26,643 nt of DNA from a virus. Shown piece after piece: positions 10,298 through 17,943 of the stretch. Where the stretch lies: IMG/VR virus record IMGVR_UViG_3300036652_000500, positions 1-26,643 of that record, one strand, 5' to 3'. A program made the translations under genes and the position numbers. Each line of letters opens with the position of its first letter. Position 1 is the stretch's first letter. Under the pieces are notes generated by a model, which saw only the letters and a program-made list of their open reading frames with translations, had not been told where the DNA came from and ran no database searches.

Positions 10298-11386
10298 CTA
10301 GAAGTAAGAGGGCCATAAACTCCCCCAATCAAATCCAGAATACGGTCCGGAGATATACCCCTCCGTGTACCAAATTCCGCGGAAGCGAATCCAATCTGGA
10401 GTAACATCGTTGACGGTTAATGATTCGTTTCCGTCCATTGTTCGAGCTTTGTTGATGGTATCATTGGCTTCCCGGATCAGGATATTAGCAATTAGCTTCT
10501 TGTCAGTAAGAAGCGACATTGCTAAAATAGCGCCACCAATACTATACAACGCATCACGAAACGCAGGATCGAAAACATTTGGATCGAGAACTTGCTGAAC
10601 GTATTTGGCCGTAGCAAATTCTTGATTGGTTAACACCACCCGTTGCGGCGAAGCAGAGCCATAGGTTAGATTAAAGGTTGCGCCGCTACCACTACCTGTG
10701 GTTGAACCTTGCGCAACAGGATTGGTTTGTTGTGCAAAATACGATCCACCAATCGCAGAAGCTTCTCCATTAACAACATTAACTATGCTAACAGCGGTTA
10801 TCACCCCTGCATTTGCGGCGGTAACCACCAATTGTGCAGGAGCGCCGATAGGAGGATTTGTGATAGAACCTCCGGCCAAAGTAATAACATCACCAACAGC
10901 ATAACTAGTTCCTCCAGAGGCAACAGCTGCGGCTGTAACGGGAATGAATGTGTCGGTTTGAACCTTAAACCGCACAGGCGGTCCGAGGTAACTGGAAGCT
11001 CCACCTGTTACAGCGGTTGTGATTGGAATGCCAGAAGCAAAGCCTGTCTGCATCGTGGGTAGGACAGATTGCATACGAAGGCAATCAACAGGATATTGAT
11101 ATTCATACGCCCATGGTGGAGAAGGTTGGCCCGGAATCCACAAAGCCGTTGCAGCGGATTGGTTTTCAGGAGTTCCGGGCAGGGAGGATATGTAGGTGAG
11201 ATTTGCGGTTTTCATTCCGCAATCCCAAGGTGCCATGCGGAGTAGTTTGTCTCGAGTTTCCGCATACATTAGATTGAATTGAATCGCTTCGTTCGACGTA
11301 TTCCCAGCGATTTCGGCATCAGTTACCGATGTTCTTGTTCCTGCCTTTTGCAGCATTCGGTTGCAGATATCGGTAACCGAGGTCAT
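10298..11386 (-). CDS. Tail tubular protein A-like (head-tail adaptor)
   Basis: 362 aa. The N-terminus (DICNRMLQKAGT, EAIQFNLMYAETRDKLLRMAPWDC) and the PWAYEYQYPVDCLRM segment match the T7 gp11-like adaptor family, which binds the portal ring and joins it to the tail nozzle. The C-terminal half (FDPAFRDALYSIGGAILAMSLL, IREANDTINKARTMDGNE) is also typical. Residues about 150-243 look like an insertion: YAVGDVITLAGG, PAQLVVTAANAGVITAVSI, TNPVAQGSTTGSGSGATF, a beta-rich module related to repeats in the following tail tubular B gene. The start ATG follows the stop of the 51-aa gene directly (TAAATG). Confident in family; the role of the insert is unknown. Confidence 0.87.
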   Translation of the reverse strand: MTSVTDICNRMLQKAGTRTSVTDAEIAGNTSNEAIQFNLMYAETRDKLLRMAPWDCGMKTANLTYISSLPGTPENQSAATALWIPGQPSPPWAYEYQYPVDCLRMQSVLPTMQTGFASGIPITTAVTGGASSYLGPPVRFKVQTDTFIPVTAAAVASGGTSYAVGDVITLAGGSITNPPIGAPAQLVVTAANAGVITAVSIVNVVNGEASAIGGSYFAQQTNPVAQGSTTGSGSGATFNLTYGSASPQRVVLTNQEFATAKYVQQVLDPNVFDPAFRDALYSIGGAILAMSLLTDKKLIANILIREANDTINKARTMDGNESLTVNDVTPDWIRFRGIWYTEGYISGPYSGFDWGSLWPSYF

Positions 11387-11542
11387 TTAGTGTTTTCCTT
11401 GTGTTCCGCAATTGCCGCAATTATCCTCGCCAAGTCCGGGACCTTGACGCATTTGACCCTTTGGCCCTTGCGGAGGGGAATAGGGAAGGTCCTTTGGAGT
11501 TTGCTTTCCGCCACCGGATGAAGTTGATGAAGTGTCAGACAT
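11387..11542 (-). CDS. Small protein with CGNCG motif (51 aa)
   Basis: A short frame of 51 codons starts at ATG 11542, sharing one base with the stop of the previous gene (TAATG), and stops immediately before tail tubular A (TAAATG). A strong Shine-Dalgarno (GGAGGATTT) lies just upstream. The protein is Ser/Gly/Pro-rich and ends DNCGNCGTQGKH; two closely spaced Cys could bind metal or pair, but one CxxC alone is weak evidence. Seamless packing between coupled neighbours argues that it is translated. Function unknown. Confidence 0.7.
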   Translation of the reverse strand: MSDTSSTSSGGGKQTPKDLPYSPPQGPKGQMRQGPGLGEDNCGNCGTQGKH

Positions 11543-11769
11543 TAAATCCTCCTTACGGAATCAACGGCTGTTGGCTGTTCGCCATTTTCAGGTTCTGGAT
11601 TAATCCGTTCAACCGTCTCAGATTTCCTTGCTTGATCCGCAATTTGCTTGTTAATCTCCAACAACCTTCCCATCGCAGCGTTGGAGAGATGACCCAACTT
11701 TCCACTATGGCCCGCACACTTTTCCACAATATTCAACAACTCAGCGGCTTCACTCACATCAAATGACAT
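11542..11769 (-). CDS. Hypothetical small helical protein (75 aa)
   Basis: 75 aa, mostly helical and charged at the start (SEAAELLNIVEKCAGHSGKLGHLSN), then a Pro/Glu-rich tail. No membrane segment and no motif I recognise. It sits among four small genes between the fibre-like gene and tail tubular A; upstream is an 11-nt gap and downstream a TAATG overlap. This position often holds small assembly or virion accessory proteins, but nothing in the sequence shows a role. Confidence 0.65.
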   Translation of the reverse strand: MSFDVSEAAELLNIVEKCAGHSGKLGHLSNAAMGRLLEINKQIADQARKSETVERINPEPENGEQPTAVDSVRRI

Positions 11770-11780
11770 TTCAATTCTCC

Positions 11781-11990
11781 TTACTTATGCTTCCCCTGAC
11801 TTCCCTTATGATGGTTGGTCTGCCCAACCATCGGAGCCTCTATCCCTCGACCTTCATACATCGGTGGCTTTGGCGTGGTATAAACATGTTGGGTGCCAAT
11901 GTTTTCAACCGCCCGAGGATTCACAGCCCTTGACATAGGTTCAGTCTTAGTTGAACCTATCAGCGAAGTCTTAGCTTGGCCTTGCTTCAT
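11781..11990 (-). CDS. Hypothetical small basic protein (69 aa)
   Basis: 69 aa, Lys/Pro/Gly-rich, with a His/Lys-rich C-terminus (NHHKGSQGKHK) and little predicted order. Its start shares a base with the stop of the 131-aa gene, so it is probably translationally coupled. Not recognised. The basic low-complexity character would suit nucleic-acid or virion surface contacts, but this is only a possibility. Confidence 0.6.
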   Translation of the reverse strand: MKQGQAKTSLIGSTKTEPMSRAVNPRAVENIGTQHVYTTPKPPMYEGRGIEAPMVGQTNHHKGSQGKHK

Positions 11991-12385
11991 CAGAAGCTCC
12001 TTTTGAAGGTTAGTTGCTTGGTGTGATCGTAACGATTTTCCACGTCGTCTGCCATCTCCCGACGAATCTTTTCAATTGCCCCACCACCTTCATTCATGCG
12101 TTTGAGAATTTGGCGGTAGCGATCATCGAGGCGTTCGATTTCATCAAGGATGTGTTGTGGGGGGCGTTGGCCATGTTCTTCGTACATGTATTTGATGTCA
12201 TGGACATCATGGAAGTAATTGGCGAAGCGACGAAGGGATTCGGGGACTTCGACTTCAGCGTCACGGAAGAACTTGAGCAGTTCAGTGTTTTGCTGCCGCA
12301 TGACAGTGAGTTCGCGCGCTATGCGAAAGAGAAGATCACGTTCGGTTACGGAGTCGTCGAGCTTGTATTCAGGTTCAAATGTCAT
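11990..12385 (-). CDS. Hypothetical helical (coiled-coil-like) protein
   Basis: 131 aa, highly charged and helical almost throughout (RDLLFRIARELTVMRQQNTELLKFF; ILDEIERLDDRYRQILKRM). The heptad-like spacing of Leu/Ile suggests coiled-coil oligomers. No catalytic motif and no signal peptide. It follows the fibre-like gene by 9 nt and overlaps the next gene by one base, so it could be a fibre chaperone or minor structural protein. Role inferred only from place in the operon. Confidence 0.65.
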   Translation of the reverse strand: MTFEPEYKLDDSVTERDLLFRIARELTVMRQQNTELLKFFRDAEVEVPESLRRFANYFHDVHDIKYMYEEHGQRPPQHILDEIERLDDRYRQILKRMNEGGGAIEKIRREMADDVENRYDHTKQLTFKRSF

Positions 12386-12394
12386 TAGTTTTCC

Positions 12395-14224
12395 TTAATA
12401 TTGGGTAGTGACATAAAGACCGGTGTTGCCGATATTATCGAAGGCGGTGACTGTACCGCTGGGGTTGTAGGTCAGTTTCTCGATACCGTAGAGCGTGTGT
12501 GAACCGAAGAATGGAGGGATTGTTGCTTTGGCGATCCCGTCATAGCCGAGGGCCGTTCCTCCCGTCGTGTCACCGGTCAGGGCGCCTTCCGATCCGGAGA
12601 GCGAATTCGTTGCATCGATACCGATGCCGAACTCATACGAACTTGGTGATGTACCTTGAATATACCAAGCCCGCGAGAATGATGCATTTACACTATCACC
12701 TGTATAGCCAACTAGCACCTGAACGCTATAATCAGTCCCGCTCTGTACACCAATCCAATCTTGAGCAGTCGGCCATGTTAAATTATACTTGTTAACCATT
12801 GCTGTGGGTAATCCAGAAGAGAGATTTGGAATACCTGCAATTAGTGTAATTTGTTTACGATTAAAGAAATTCCAAATATCCATTACTCGATTAATACCAT
12901 AACCAAAATCCGCTGTAATTTGTCCGGCAGTTCCGGCGTCGGTTTTAATTGAGCCGAGATAAGTGCCTTCATTTGCAGGTACTGCAACAGTCGATGTTGC
13001 AGAAATACGAGCCGTCATCGATGCATCGTTCGTTGGAATACCATTATAAAATTGTAATCGTCGTGTCGATGGGGGAGTTGTGGTAAAGAATTGGATTTGT
13101 GCAAAATGAAGGTTACTAGATGTACTTGTAGCACCGGTCATACATACAACGAAATATCGATACTTTGTCGTATCAATATTATTAATATAATAAGTATAAG
13201 TATGACCATAAGTTGCGGCTGTTGATATGATATTTCTATTGACATCAAGCCGTTGCCAATTAACATTATCATTGCTACCGAAAATGTCAGTAGGTATCGT
13301 AGTTGGATCATCTCCACGAAATGATGAATCTGTTGGCTCAGTCAAAGCTACTTTGGTTAAGGTATAAGAATTCCCTGATCCCATATCTTGACCAAGACAA
13401 TTATCCATATCATTAGTAGAATTGCTATTTGTAATTGCTGAGGCAGAAACTGTCTTAGCTAATGTACCATCAAATGCAGCAGATGCTCTAGTCCAAGTTG
13501 TAGTATTGCTTCCAGTTGTGATTATAGTATTAGATGGAGAACTGATTTGAGTATAAGTTGGCAACATCGACGAGTCCCATTGTCGGGTTGCTAATACAGG
13601 CACGCCTCCATTAAGAATTGCAAATACATCAAAGATGGTTCCTGCTGGCCAATTCGCAGAACCACCAAGAGCTAAGGTTAAGCCTATCTGATCTGTTGAA
13701 GAAGAAGTAAATTGATAATTTGACCAAGTTGAGCCATTATAGAGTGGGACGGAGTCTCCTGTAAATGGTGCGTAGTAAAGATTTTGTGACGAAATATCCG
13801 CATTCATCACTGGTTGACCAGAGACTAAGGTAATTCGGCCACCGGGCTGGAGAACTGTTCCAGTCGGGATATTTATAGGAACAGAAGAAGCGCCAGTTAA
13901 TCGTCCTTGTTGATCTACTGTGAATTGTCCAACATGTGTAGCATCACCGTAAGTGCCTGTGGTGACTGCGGTATTGGCAAGTGCAGGTGCAGCATCACTG
14001 CGCATCCATGTTGCCGCAGAGCCATTAACAGCGGTACCAGAAACTTCTGCTGTAGGATTGGCAGAAGTTGGGACTGTAGGAAGGGCTTGTTGGACAAATG
14101 CCGTTGAAGCACAAGCATTTGTATCATCACCATTAGGTCGTGTTGGACATTGTGGATTGCCTTGAGCAAAAGCCGCTGAACTAAAAACGCAAAGAACCGC
14201 AGCTAGCACGAGTTTTTTAAGCAT
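12395..14224 (-). CDS. Tail fibre-like protein with Sec-type signal peptide
   Basis: 609 aa. Residues 1-20 form a clear signal peptide: basic n-region (MLKK), hydrophobic core (LVLAAVLCVFSS), AFA cleavage site before QGNPQC. The next segment (CPTRPNGDDTNACASTAFVQ) is one I remember from fibre-like proteins of alphaproteobacterial phages. The rest is beta-rich, Ser/Thr/Gly/Asn-rich, with a QFTVDQQGRLTGASSVPI stretch typical of phage fibre stalks, and a C-terminal half likely to be a receptor-binding or discoidin-like beta domain (about residues 225-380). Length and place before tail tubular A fit a host-recognition fibre. The signal peptide is at odds with cytoplasmic assembly. It overlaps the previous gene by 8 nt. 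Confidence 0.72.
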   Translation of the reverse strand: MLKKLVLAAVLCVFSSAAFAQGNPQCPTRPNGDDTNACASTAFVQQALPTVPTSANPTAEVSGTAVNGSAATWMRSDAAPALANTAVTTGTYGDATHVGQFTVDQQGRLTGASSVPINIPTGTVLQPGGRITLVSGQPVMNADISSQNLYYAPFTGDSVPLYNGSTWSNYQFTSSSTDQIGLTLALGGSANWPAGTIFDVFAILNGGVPVLATRQWDSSMLPTYTQISSPSNTIITTGSNTTTWTRASAAFDGTLAKTVSASAITNSNSTNDMDNCLGQDMGSGNSYTLTKVALTEPTDSSFRGDDPTTIPTDIFGSNDNVNWQRLDVNRNIISTAATYGHTYTYYINNIDTTKYRYFVVCMTGATSTSSNLHFAQIQFFTTTPPSTRRLQFYNGIPTNDASMTARISATSTVAVPANEGTYLGSIKTDAGTAGQITADFGYGINRVMDIWNFFNRKQITLIAGIPNLSSGLPTAMVNKYNLTWPTAQDWIGVQSGTDYSVQVLVGYTGDSVNASFSRAWYIQGTSPSSYEFGIGIDATNSLSGSEGALTGDTTGGTALGYDGIAKATIPPFFGSHTLYGIEKLTYNPSGTVTAFDNIGNTGLYVTTQY

Positions 14225-14603
14225 TGCTCTCAGTCACTGTTAGAGGGTTGGTTGTGCCAGAAGCAGCTAGGGCTTGCCATGCTTTTTGACATTCACCCTT
14301 TACCGTAAGCTGACCACCATTGGCAAACACACGATACGTGCCGCCAAAGGCAGAAGTTGTTGGAACGAAGGCTACATCAGATGGTTGTGTCGGAGCGGTG
14401 CCAAGAATGTTTTGAATCACAGTTTGTGAGACAAAGATATCAACTGTCCCGGGATTGTGGAAGGTTATCTCTTGTCGTTGCGGATTGGCATTGGCTACAA
14501 TTGTATTTTGGGCATCGGTAATGTTATTATAGCCATATGTCTTACCACCACTGGCCGAGGACGTAGTCAGTGGTGATCCGGGACCAGTGGTGATAATACC
14601 CAT
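14217..14603 (-). CDS. Putative virion accessory protein (128 aa, beta-rich)
   Basis: 128 aa, with no signal peptide. The segment NPQRQEITFHNPGTVDIFVS and the C-terminal GECQKAWQALAASGTTNPLTV are of a kind I associate with small phage structural proteins. Predicted mostly beta. Its end overlaps the start of the fibre-like gene by 8 nt, so the two are probably co-translated, and it may form the base or decoration that goes with the fibre. Function not shown. Confidence 0.65.
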   Translation of the reverse strand: MGIITTGPGSPLTTSSASGGKTYGYNNITDAQNTIVANANPQRQEITFHNPGTVDIFVSQTVIQNILGTAPTQPSDVAFVPTTSAFGGTYRVFANGGQLTVKGECQKAWQALAASGTTNPLTVTESNA

Positions 14604-14605
14604 TG

Positions 14606-14755
14606 TTATTTACCCTTAACCTTCTTGAGATTAGGATTCGCAGCTTTAGCTTTCGCGGAAGCATTGCGCGAAGCATTAGCAAGAATCGCTCCCGCGGCTT
14701 TCTTACTAACACCTTCTTTCTTGGCGATTTTGGCTTGAACAGACTTGAATGACAT
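14606..14755 (-). CDS. Small Lys/Ala-rich basic protein (49 aa)
   Basis: Begins at ATG 14755, sharing a base with the previous stop (TGATG), preceded by GGAGGGTT as a Shine-Dalgarno, and ends 2 nt before the next ATG. The product is very basic (MSFKSVQAKIAKKEGVSKKA, then AGAILANASRNASAKAKAAN and KKVKGK). Proteins of this type, 'MSFKSVQAKIAKK...', are common small genes in phages of Proteobacteria. It may bind nucleic acid; unproven. Reading frame and spacing make it a confident real gene. Confidence 0.8.
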   Translation of the reverse strand: MSFKSVQAKIAKKEGVSKKAAGAILANASRNASAKAKAANPNLKKVKGK

Positions 14756-15285
14756 CAAACCCTCCGATCGGTTTTGGTTGTAACCAATGACGCCATGAGC
14801 GCTGAGTTTTGCTCTATAAGAGCCTTCATCCCTTGAAGAATATCCTCAAGGCCCTCAACCTTCACGGTAGATTGCTTGGAATTGATTTTAGCTTGTTCCA
14901 TCTCGAGTTCATCAATACGCTTGCGCGCGTATGGGACTTCTTCGTTTGGAGAGGCATTCCATACAGTTTGAAGCTTAGCAGTGATTATTTTAGCTTCGTC
15001 GTCGAGTGGAAGCATATCTGCGGTAGGATCACCGGTGAAAAGATAATCAGATTCTTTGTGCTGGCTGTTGCGATGCGCAACAACAATATCTCCATCAAGA
15101 AGTTCACCACGCGGGTTGCGGAGAGTGTTGTCGTTCCATAAGGACTGGTCCGCAGTGTCCAAGAGCAGTGGTGTTTCATACCGCTTACGGATTTGCTTTC
15201 CGGAAGTACGATCGGTTTCGATCTGCTCCCAAAATGTTCCTTCAATCTTGAGGTAATGAGAGGTGATTAGTTTCCATCGTGCCAT
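14755..15285 (-). CDS. Conserved phage protein of unknown function (176 aa)
   Basis: 176 aa, starting MARWKLITSHYLKIEGTFWE and containing FTGDPTADMLPLDDEAKIIT, a pairing I recognise from conserved hypothetical proteins in phage structural operons. The first 110 residues look globular; residues 125-170 are helical and probably form a coiled coil (KRIDELEMEQAKINSKQ; EGLEDILQGMKALIEQ). No enzyme motif. It may be a capsid- or tail-associated scaffold or regulator, but the sequence does not say. Confidence 0.7.
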   Translation of the reverse strand: MARWKLITSHYLKIEGTFWEQIETDRTSGKQIRKRYETPLLLDTADQSLWNDNTLRNPRGELLDGDIVVAHRNSQHKESDYLFTGDPTADMLPLDDEAKIITAKLQTVWNASPNEEVPYARKRIDELEMEQAKINSKQSTVKVEGLEDILQGMKALIEQNSALMASLVTTKTDRRV

Positions 15286-15297
15286 TGTTTGTTCCTT

Positions 15298-15726
15298 TCA
15301 ATAAATGCCGTAGTAGACCATAACCTGAGTGGGTCCGGTGCCAGTTGTGACAAGGCAAAGATCGGTTCCTTGTGGGAGAGACACAAAGGCAAATGGAATG
15401 TGATCCCAATACAATCCGTTGATTGGAAGGGATATGGAAGGGGTTAGAGATGCGGTAGAAGTTCCGCAATTTGTTCCGGTGCCGGTTTTCAACTGAGCAG
15501 TGGAAGCTGCGGCACCGCTATTAAACGTCCATCCGCAAATGGAAATTTGCTTTCCAGTTGCGTTTGAAACAATCTTTGCAAGGGCAGTTGCGCCCTGAGA
15601 GACTTCGTAAACTTGATTGCAAACAATTGCCTCAGGGCCGACGGAGGATTGTTGGGCCAACACAGCACTGAATAGCCCAAACCATAAACCAAGAAAAATT
15701 AATGCCGCGCTGAGCTTTTTCATCAT
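15298..15726 (-). CDS. Secreted-type small protein with four cysteines
   Basis: The best start is the first ATG of an ATGATG pair at 15726, overlapping the previous stop as ATGATGA; a TTG at 15741 is also in frame but adds a polar extension before the signal. MMKKLSAALIFLGLWFGLFS is a classic signal peptide with likely cleavage at VLA before QQ. The mature part has four Cys (VCNQ, SICGW, NCGTS, DLCLV), consistent with two disulfides outside the cytoplasm, and is beta/Gly/Thr-rich. With the 16226 gene and the fibre-like gene it forms a set of Sec-signal proteins inside a virion operon. Function unknown; host surface modification or virion decoration are both possible. Confidence 0.7.
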   Translation of the reverse strand: MMKKLSAALIFLGLWFGLFSAVLAQQSSVGPEAIVCNQVYEVSQGATALAKIVSNATGKQISICGWTFNSGAAASTAQLKTGTGTNCGTSTASLTPSISLPINGLYWDHIPFAFVSLPQGTDLCLVTTGTGPTQVMVYYGIY

Positions 15727-16226
15727 CGCACCTGATACCAAGTTGTATTAGGGAGATTGTAAGTAAGTTCTTCGCAGGTTCGGGCGCCTAGGGTTGTAAG
15801 GGTTGCGTTTACCCCCGCAGCAAGATTTTGTCCCGTCGCCGCTGCCAAGGACACTGCATTGGTAGCCCATGCAGTGGCAGTTACATTGCAAACCGCAAAC
15901 AATTCGCCATCCGTCAAAGGGAATTGACTGGTGCCGAGTGGTGTGTTGATTGTAGTTGATGCTGAAGGCTGAGCATTGATTAGAAGATTATCAACAGATG
16001 CATTTGGCTGAATAGTACCCGATGCCGAAGAAAGAAGCTGGTATCCGGTTGTGTTGCGGGCTTGGGAAAGGGTTATGTAGGCAGATTGCCCACCAATCCC
16101 TCCTGTGCTCACAACCCAACTTTCTGCCCCGGTCCAAGTAGTTGGAATGATTCCAGCAGCAAATACAGTGAAAGTGCCGAGGACGGCAATGACCGCCCCA
16201 AGCAAAAATGCGCGAAGTTTGGTCAT
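15723..16226 (-). CDS. Secreted-type small protein, N-terminal signal or anchor
   Basis: 167 aa. The N-terminus (MTKLRAFLLGAVIAVLGTFT) is a signal peptide or membrane anchor with possible cleavage after VFA. The mature region is Ser/Thr/Ala-rich, beta-like, with two Cys (AVCNVTATAW, RTCEELTYN) that could pair in the periplasm. It follows the capsid cement gene by 11 nt and overlaps the next signal-peptide gene. Similar small secreted-type proteins occur near capsid genes in alphaproteobacterial phages as I recall, but no function is established. Confidence 0.68.
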   Translation of the reverse strand: MTKLRAFLLGAVIAVLGTFTVFAAGIIPTTWTGAESWVVSTGGIGGQSAYITLSQARNTTGYQLLSSASGTIQPNASVDNLLINAQPSASTTINTPLGTSQFPLTDGELFAVCNVTATAWATNAVSLAAATGQNLAAGVNATLTTLGARTCEELTYNLPNTTWYQVR

Positions 16227-16237
16227 TGCCGATCTCC

Positions 16238-16798
16238 TTAATTGGCGACTACAACGCCGGCTTGATAGCCGGAATAAAGGCCCGTTGCGCCGTGGATTTG
16301 GTCATCACGATCAATAACAATTTGAGCTTCAACCGCACCACCGGTATGAGTACCGACAGTGATATAACGAAGCCGTAGGAATCGTGGAAGTGCTTGTTCA
16401 GGCCCAACACGCGGAACATCGACGTTCGCTAGTTGCATTCCCTGAATCAAGCTAGCTTCGACGATTGCCGCACTGGTCCACATTGGGGTATAAGTACCCG
16501 GTGCGTTTGATCCCGCATCGGGCGCGCCATCAAGCTCAAGTTGAAGTGACGTGCCACCGGCAAAAGAAGTCACTACAACGCAAGAAAGCTTGAGCGATGG
16601 ATCATCACCTACACCAATATCTCGAGCGCCACCGCCACCCGCTGCGGATGCAGGGATGCCGTTGGTCACACCGAGATCAATGATGTTGGATGCGACTTGA
16701 GTCCCGGTTGTGGGAGCATCGGTGAATTGGCCAGAAGCAGGGGCGCCAGATGCGCCATTGCCTGTGCCGGTGAAGGTAAGTAGTGCGTCAAGAATCAT
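16238..16798 (-). CDS. Capsid cement protein, Bbp16-like
   Basis: 186 aa, directly after the major capsid gene (15-nt gap with a GGAG-type ribosome site). The sequence MILDALLTFTGTG, the GGARDIGVGDDPSLKL segment, LQLELDGAPDAGS and the C-terminal QIVIDRDDQIHGATGLYSGY match my memory of the Bbp16 family from Bordetella phage BPP-1, a trimeric cement that sits on the outer capsid surface and stabilises it after expansion. Predicted jelly-roll-like beta structure. Together with Bbp17- and Bbp19-like genes it ties this virion to the BPP-1 group. Confidence 0.82.
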   Translation of the reverse strand: MILDALLTFTGTGNGASGAPASGQFTDAPTTGTQVASNIIDLGVTNGIPASAAGGGGARDIGVGDDPSLKLSCVVVTSFAGGTSLQLELDGAPDAGSNAPGTYTPMWTSAAIVEASLIQGMQLANVDVPRVGPEQALPRFLRLRYITVGTHTGGAVEAQIVIDRDDQIHGATGLYSGYQAGVVVAN

Positions 16799-16813
16799 AA
16801 CACAGGCTCCTTT

Positions 16814-17866
16814 TCACGTAACTTGGGCTTCGTTGCTCAAAATTGCGTCACAAGTCCGCACAGGCAGTCCGCGGAAGGTAGTGACGACCTTACCATTAAA
16901 CTCTTCAAGGCGGAGCAAGACGTTGGTCTTGTTCATTGCTTGAAGATCAAGGTAAGTGCGGATGATGCGGTTGGCGTAGATAACCACACGACCCATACTG
17001 GCTCGGACTTCTGGAGTGTCCGAGGTTTGGATTGCCGTCGCCTGTGCAGGTGCGGTGGGCAAGCGGTAGAGCGCGCGGACGATTAGATTGATCAAATTCG
17101 CCGCGGAGACGCCGGTGAGTTGGGTTACATCGATATTCGCGATTCTTGCGCAATAACGCCAATCGCGAAGGATTAGGCCAATTTCCCACTTAAAGTGATC
17201 TCGATAGGCTTGGTAGGTGTTACCAGAAGCATCCTGTACCGGCCACTCACCCATGTCACGGTGCTGTAGGCCGGTGATTTTGCCTTTGGGAAAAGTTGCC
17301 GCAAAGGTATCCGAGCCCCATGTAGTAATATACATGGAGGTATTGGTGTTAGACGTACCACCAGCATCAAGAACGTTGTTGGCGGTTTGGCTGTTCGCGG
17401 TATTCACCGTGGAATATCTCGGGGCCAAGCCGGTAAAGCGTTCGGGATTGATGGTTTGGTTGGCATAGATTAGCGCGGATGCAACCTGCTGAGACATGCC
17501 TTCAAGGAAGGCTTTGACTTCGGAAAGGCGAAACTCAGCGGTGTTACCGTTGAGATCGGCAATGTCCTTGTCGATGACTGAGTAGGTTTCGAGATTGCCG
17601 CAGGTGTCAATGATCTGCGCCGTGGTAGATTTGGCATTCGGAACGCCGCTGTTAAGCAAGCGCCATGTTGCTTGAGGCAAGCCAGTGCGGACCGTGGTTT
17701 TGTGGCCCGTAGGGAGATTGCCTTCCATGACAAGCATGTCGTCAAGGATTTCGTTTGTCTGAGACAAGAGTTCGATGATAGCGGCTACATGATAGCCGTC
17801 ATCAATTCTCTTGGCCCAATCTGCATAAGTGAGAGCTAGGCTCCCAATTTGGATAGGATTAGCCAT
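16814..17866 (-). CDS. Major capsid protein (HK97 fold, Bbp17-like)
   Basis: 350 aa. Features expected of the BPP-1/Bbp17 type: LLSQTNEILDDMLVMEGNLPTGHKTTVRT near the N-terminus, then VIDKDIADLNGNTAEFRLSE, an FLEGMSQQVASALIYAN helix (the spine-like helix), FTGLAPRYST, and the C-terminal LRLEEFNGKVVTTFRGLPVRTCDAIL. It forms the icosahedral shell, assembled on the scaffold encoded just upstream. A 76-nt gap with a short perfect hairpin separates it from the scaffold gene, and AGGAGAATCTT supplies a strong ribosome site, fitting high expression. Confidence 0.92.
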   Translation of the reverse strand: MANPIQIGSLALTYADWAKRIDDGYHVAAIIELLSQTNEILDDMLVMEGNLPTGHKTTVRTGLPQATWRLLNSGVPNAKSTTAQIIDTCGNLETYSVIDKDIADLNGNTAEFRLSEVKAFLEGMSQQVASALIYANQTINPERFTGLAPRYSTVNTANSQTANNVLDAGGTSNTNTSMYITTWGSDTFAATFPKGKITGLQHRDMGEWPVQDASGNTYQAYRDHFKWEIGLILRDWRYCARIANIDVTQLTGVSAANLINLIVRALYRLPTAPAQATAIQTSDTPEVRASMGRVVIYANRIIRTYLDLQAMNKTNVLLRLEEFNGKVVTTFRGLPVRTCDAILSNEAQVT

Positions 17867-17928
17867 AAGATTCTCCTAAGAGAGGTTTGAGTGGATTATC
17901 TACCCAAATTGATCTGGCCATTGCTTTC

Positions 17929-17943
17929 AACCTCTCTGAGGTT
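17929..17943 (-). other. Short hairpin before the major capsid gene
   Basis: Perfect 6-bp stem AACCTC / GAGGTT with a 3-nt loop, beginning at the scaffold stop codon. There is no U tract, so it is more likely an mRNA stability or processing element than a terminator. The major capsid start is about 65 nt downstream. Confidence 0.4.

Noticed and set aside
12395-14224. Diversity-generating retroelement as in phage BPP-1
   Set aside because: The virion genes resemble BPP-1, but no reverse transcriptase, template repeat or variable repeat is seen near the fibre-like gene in this window.
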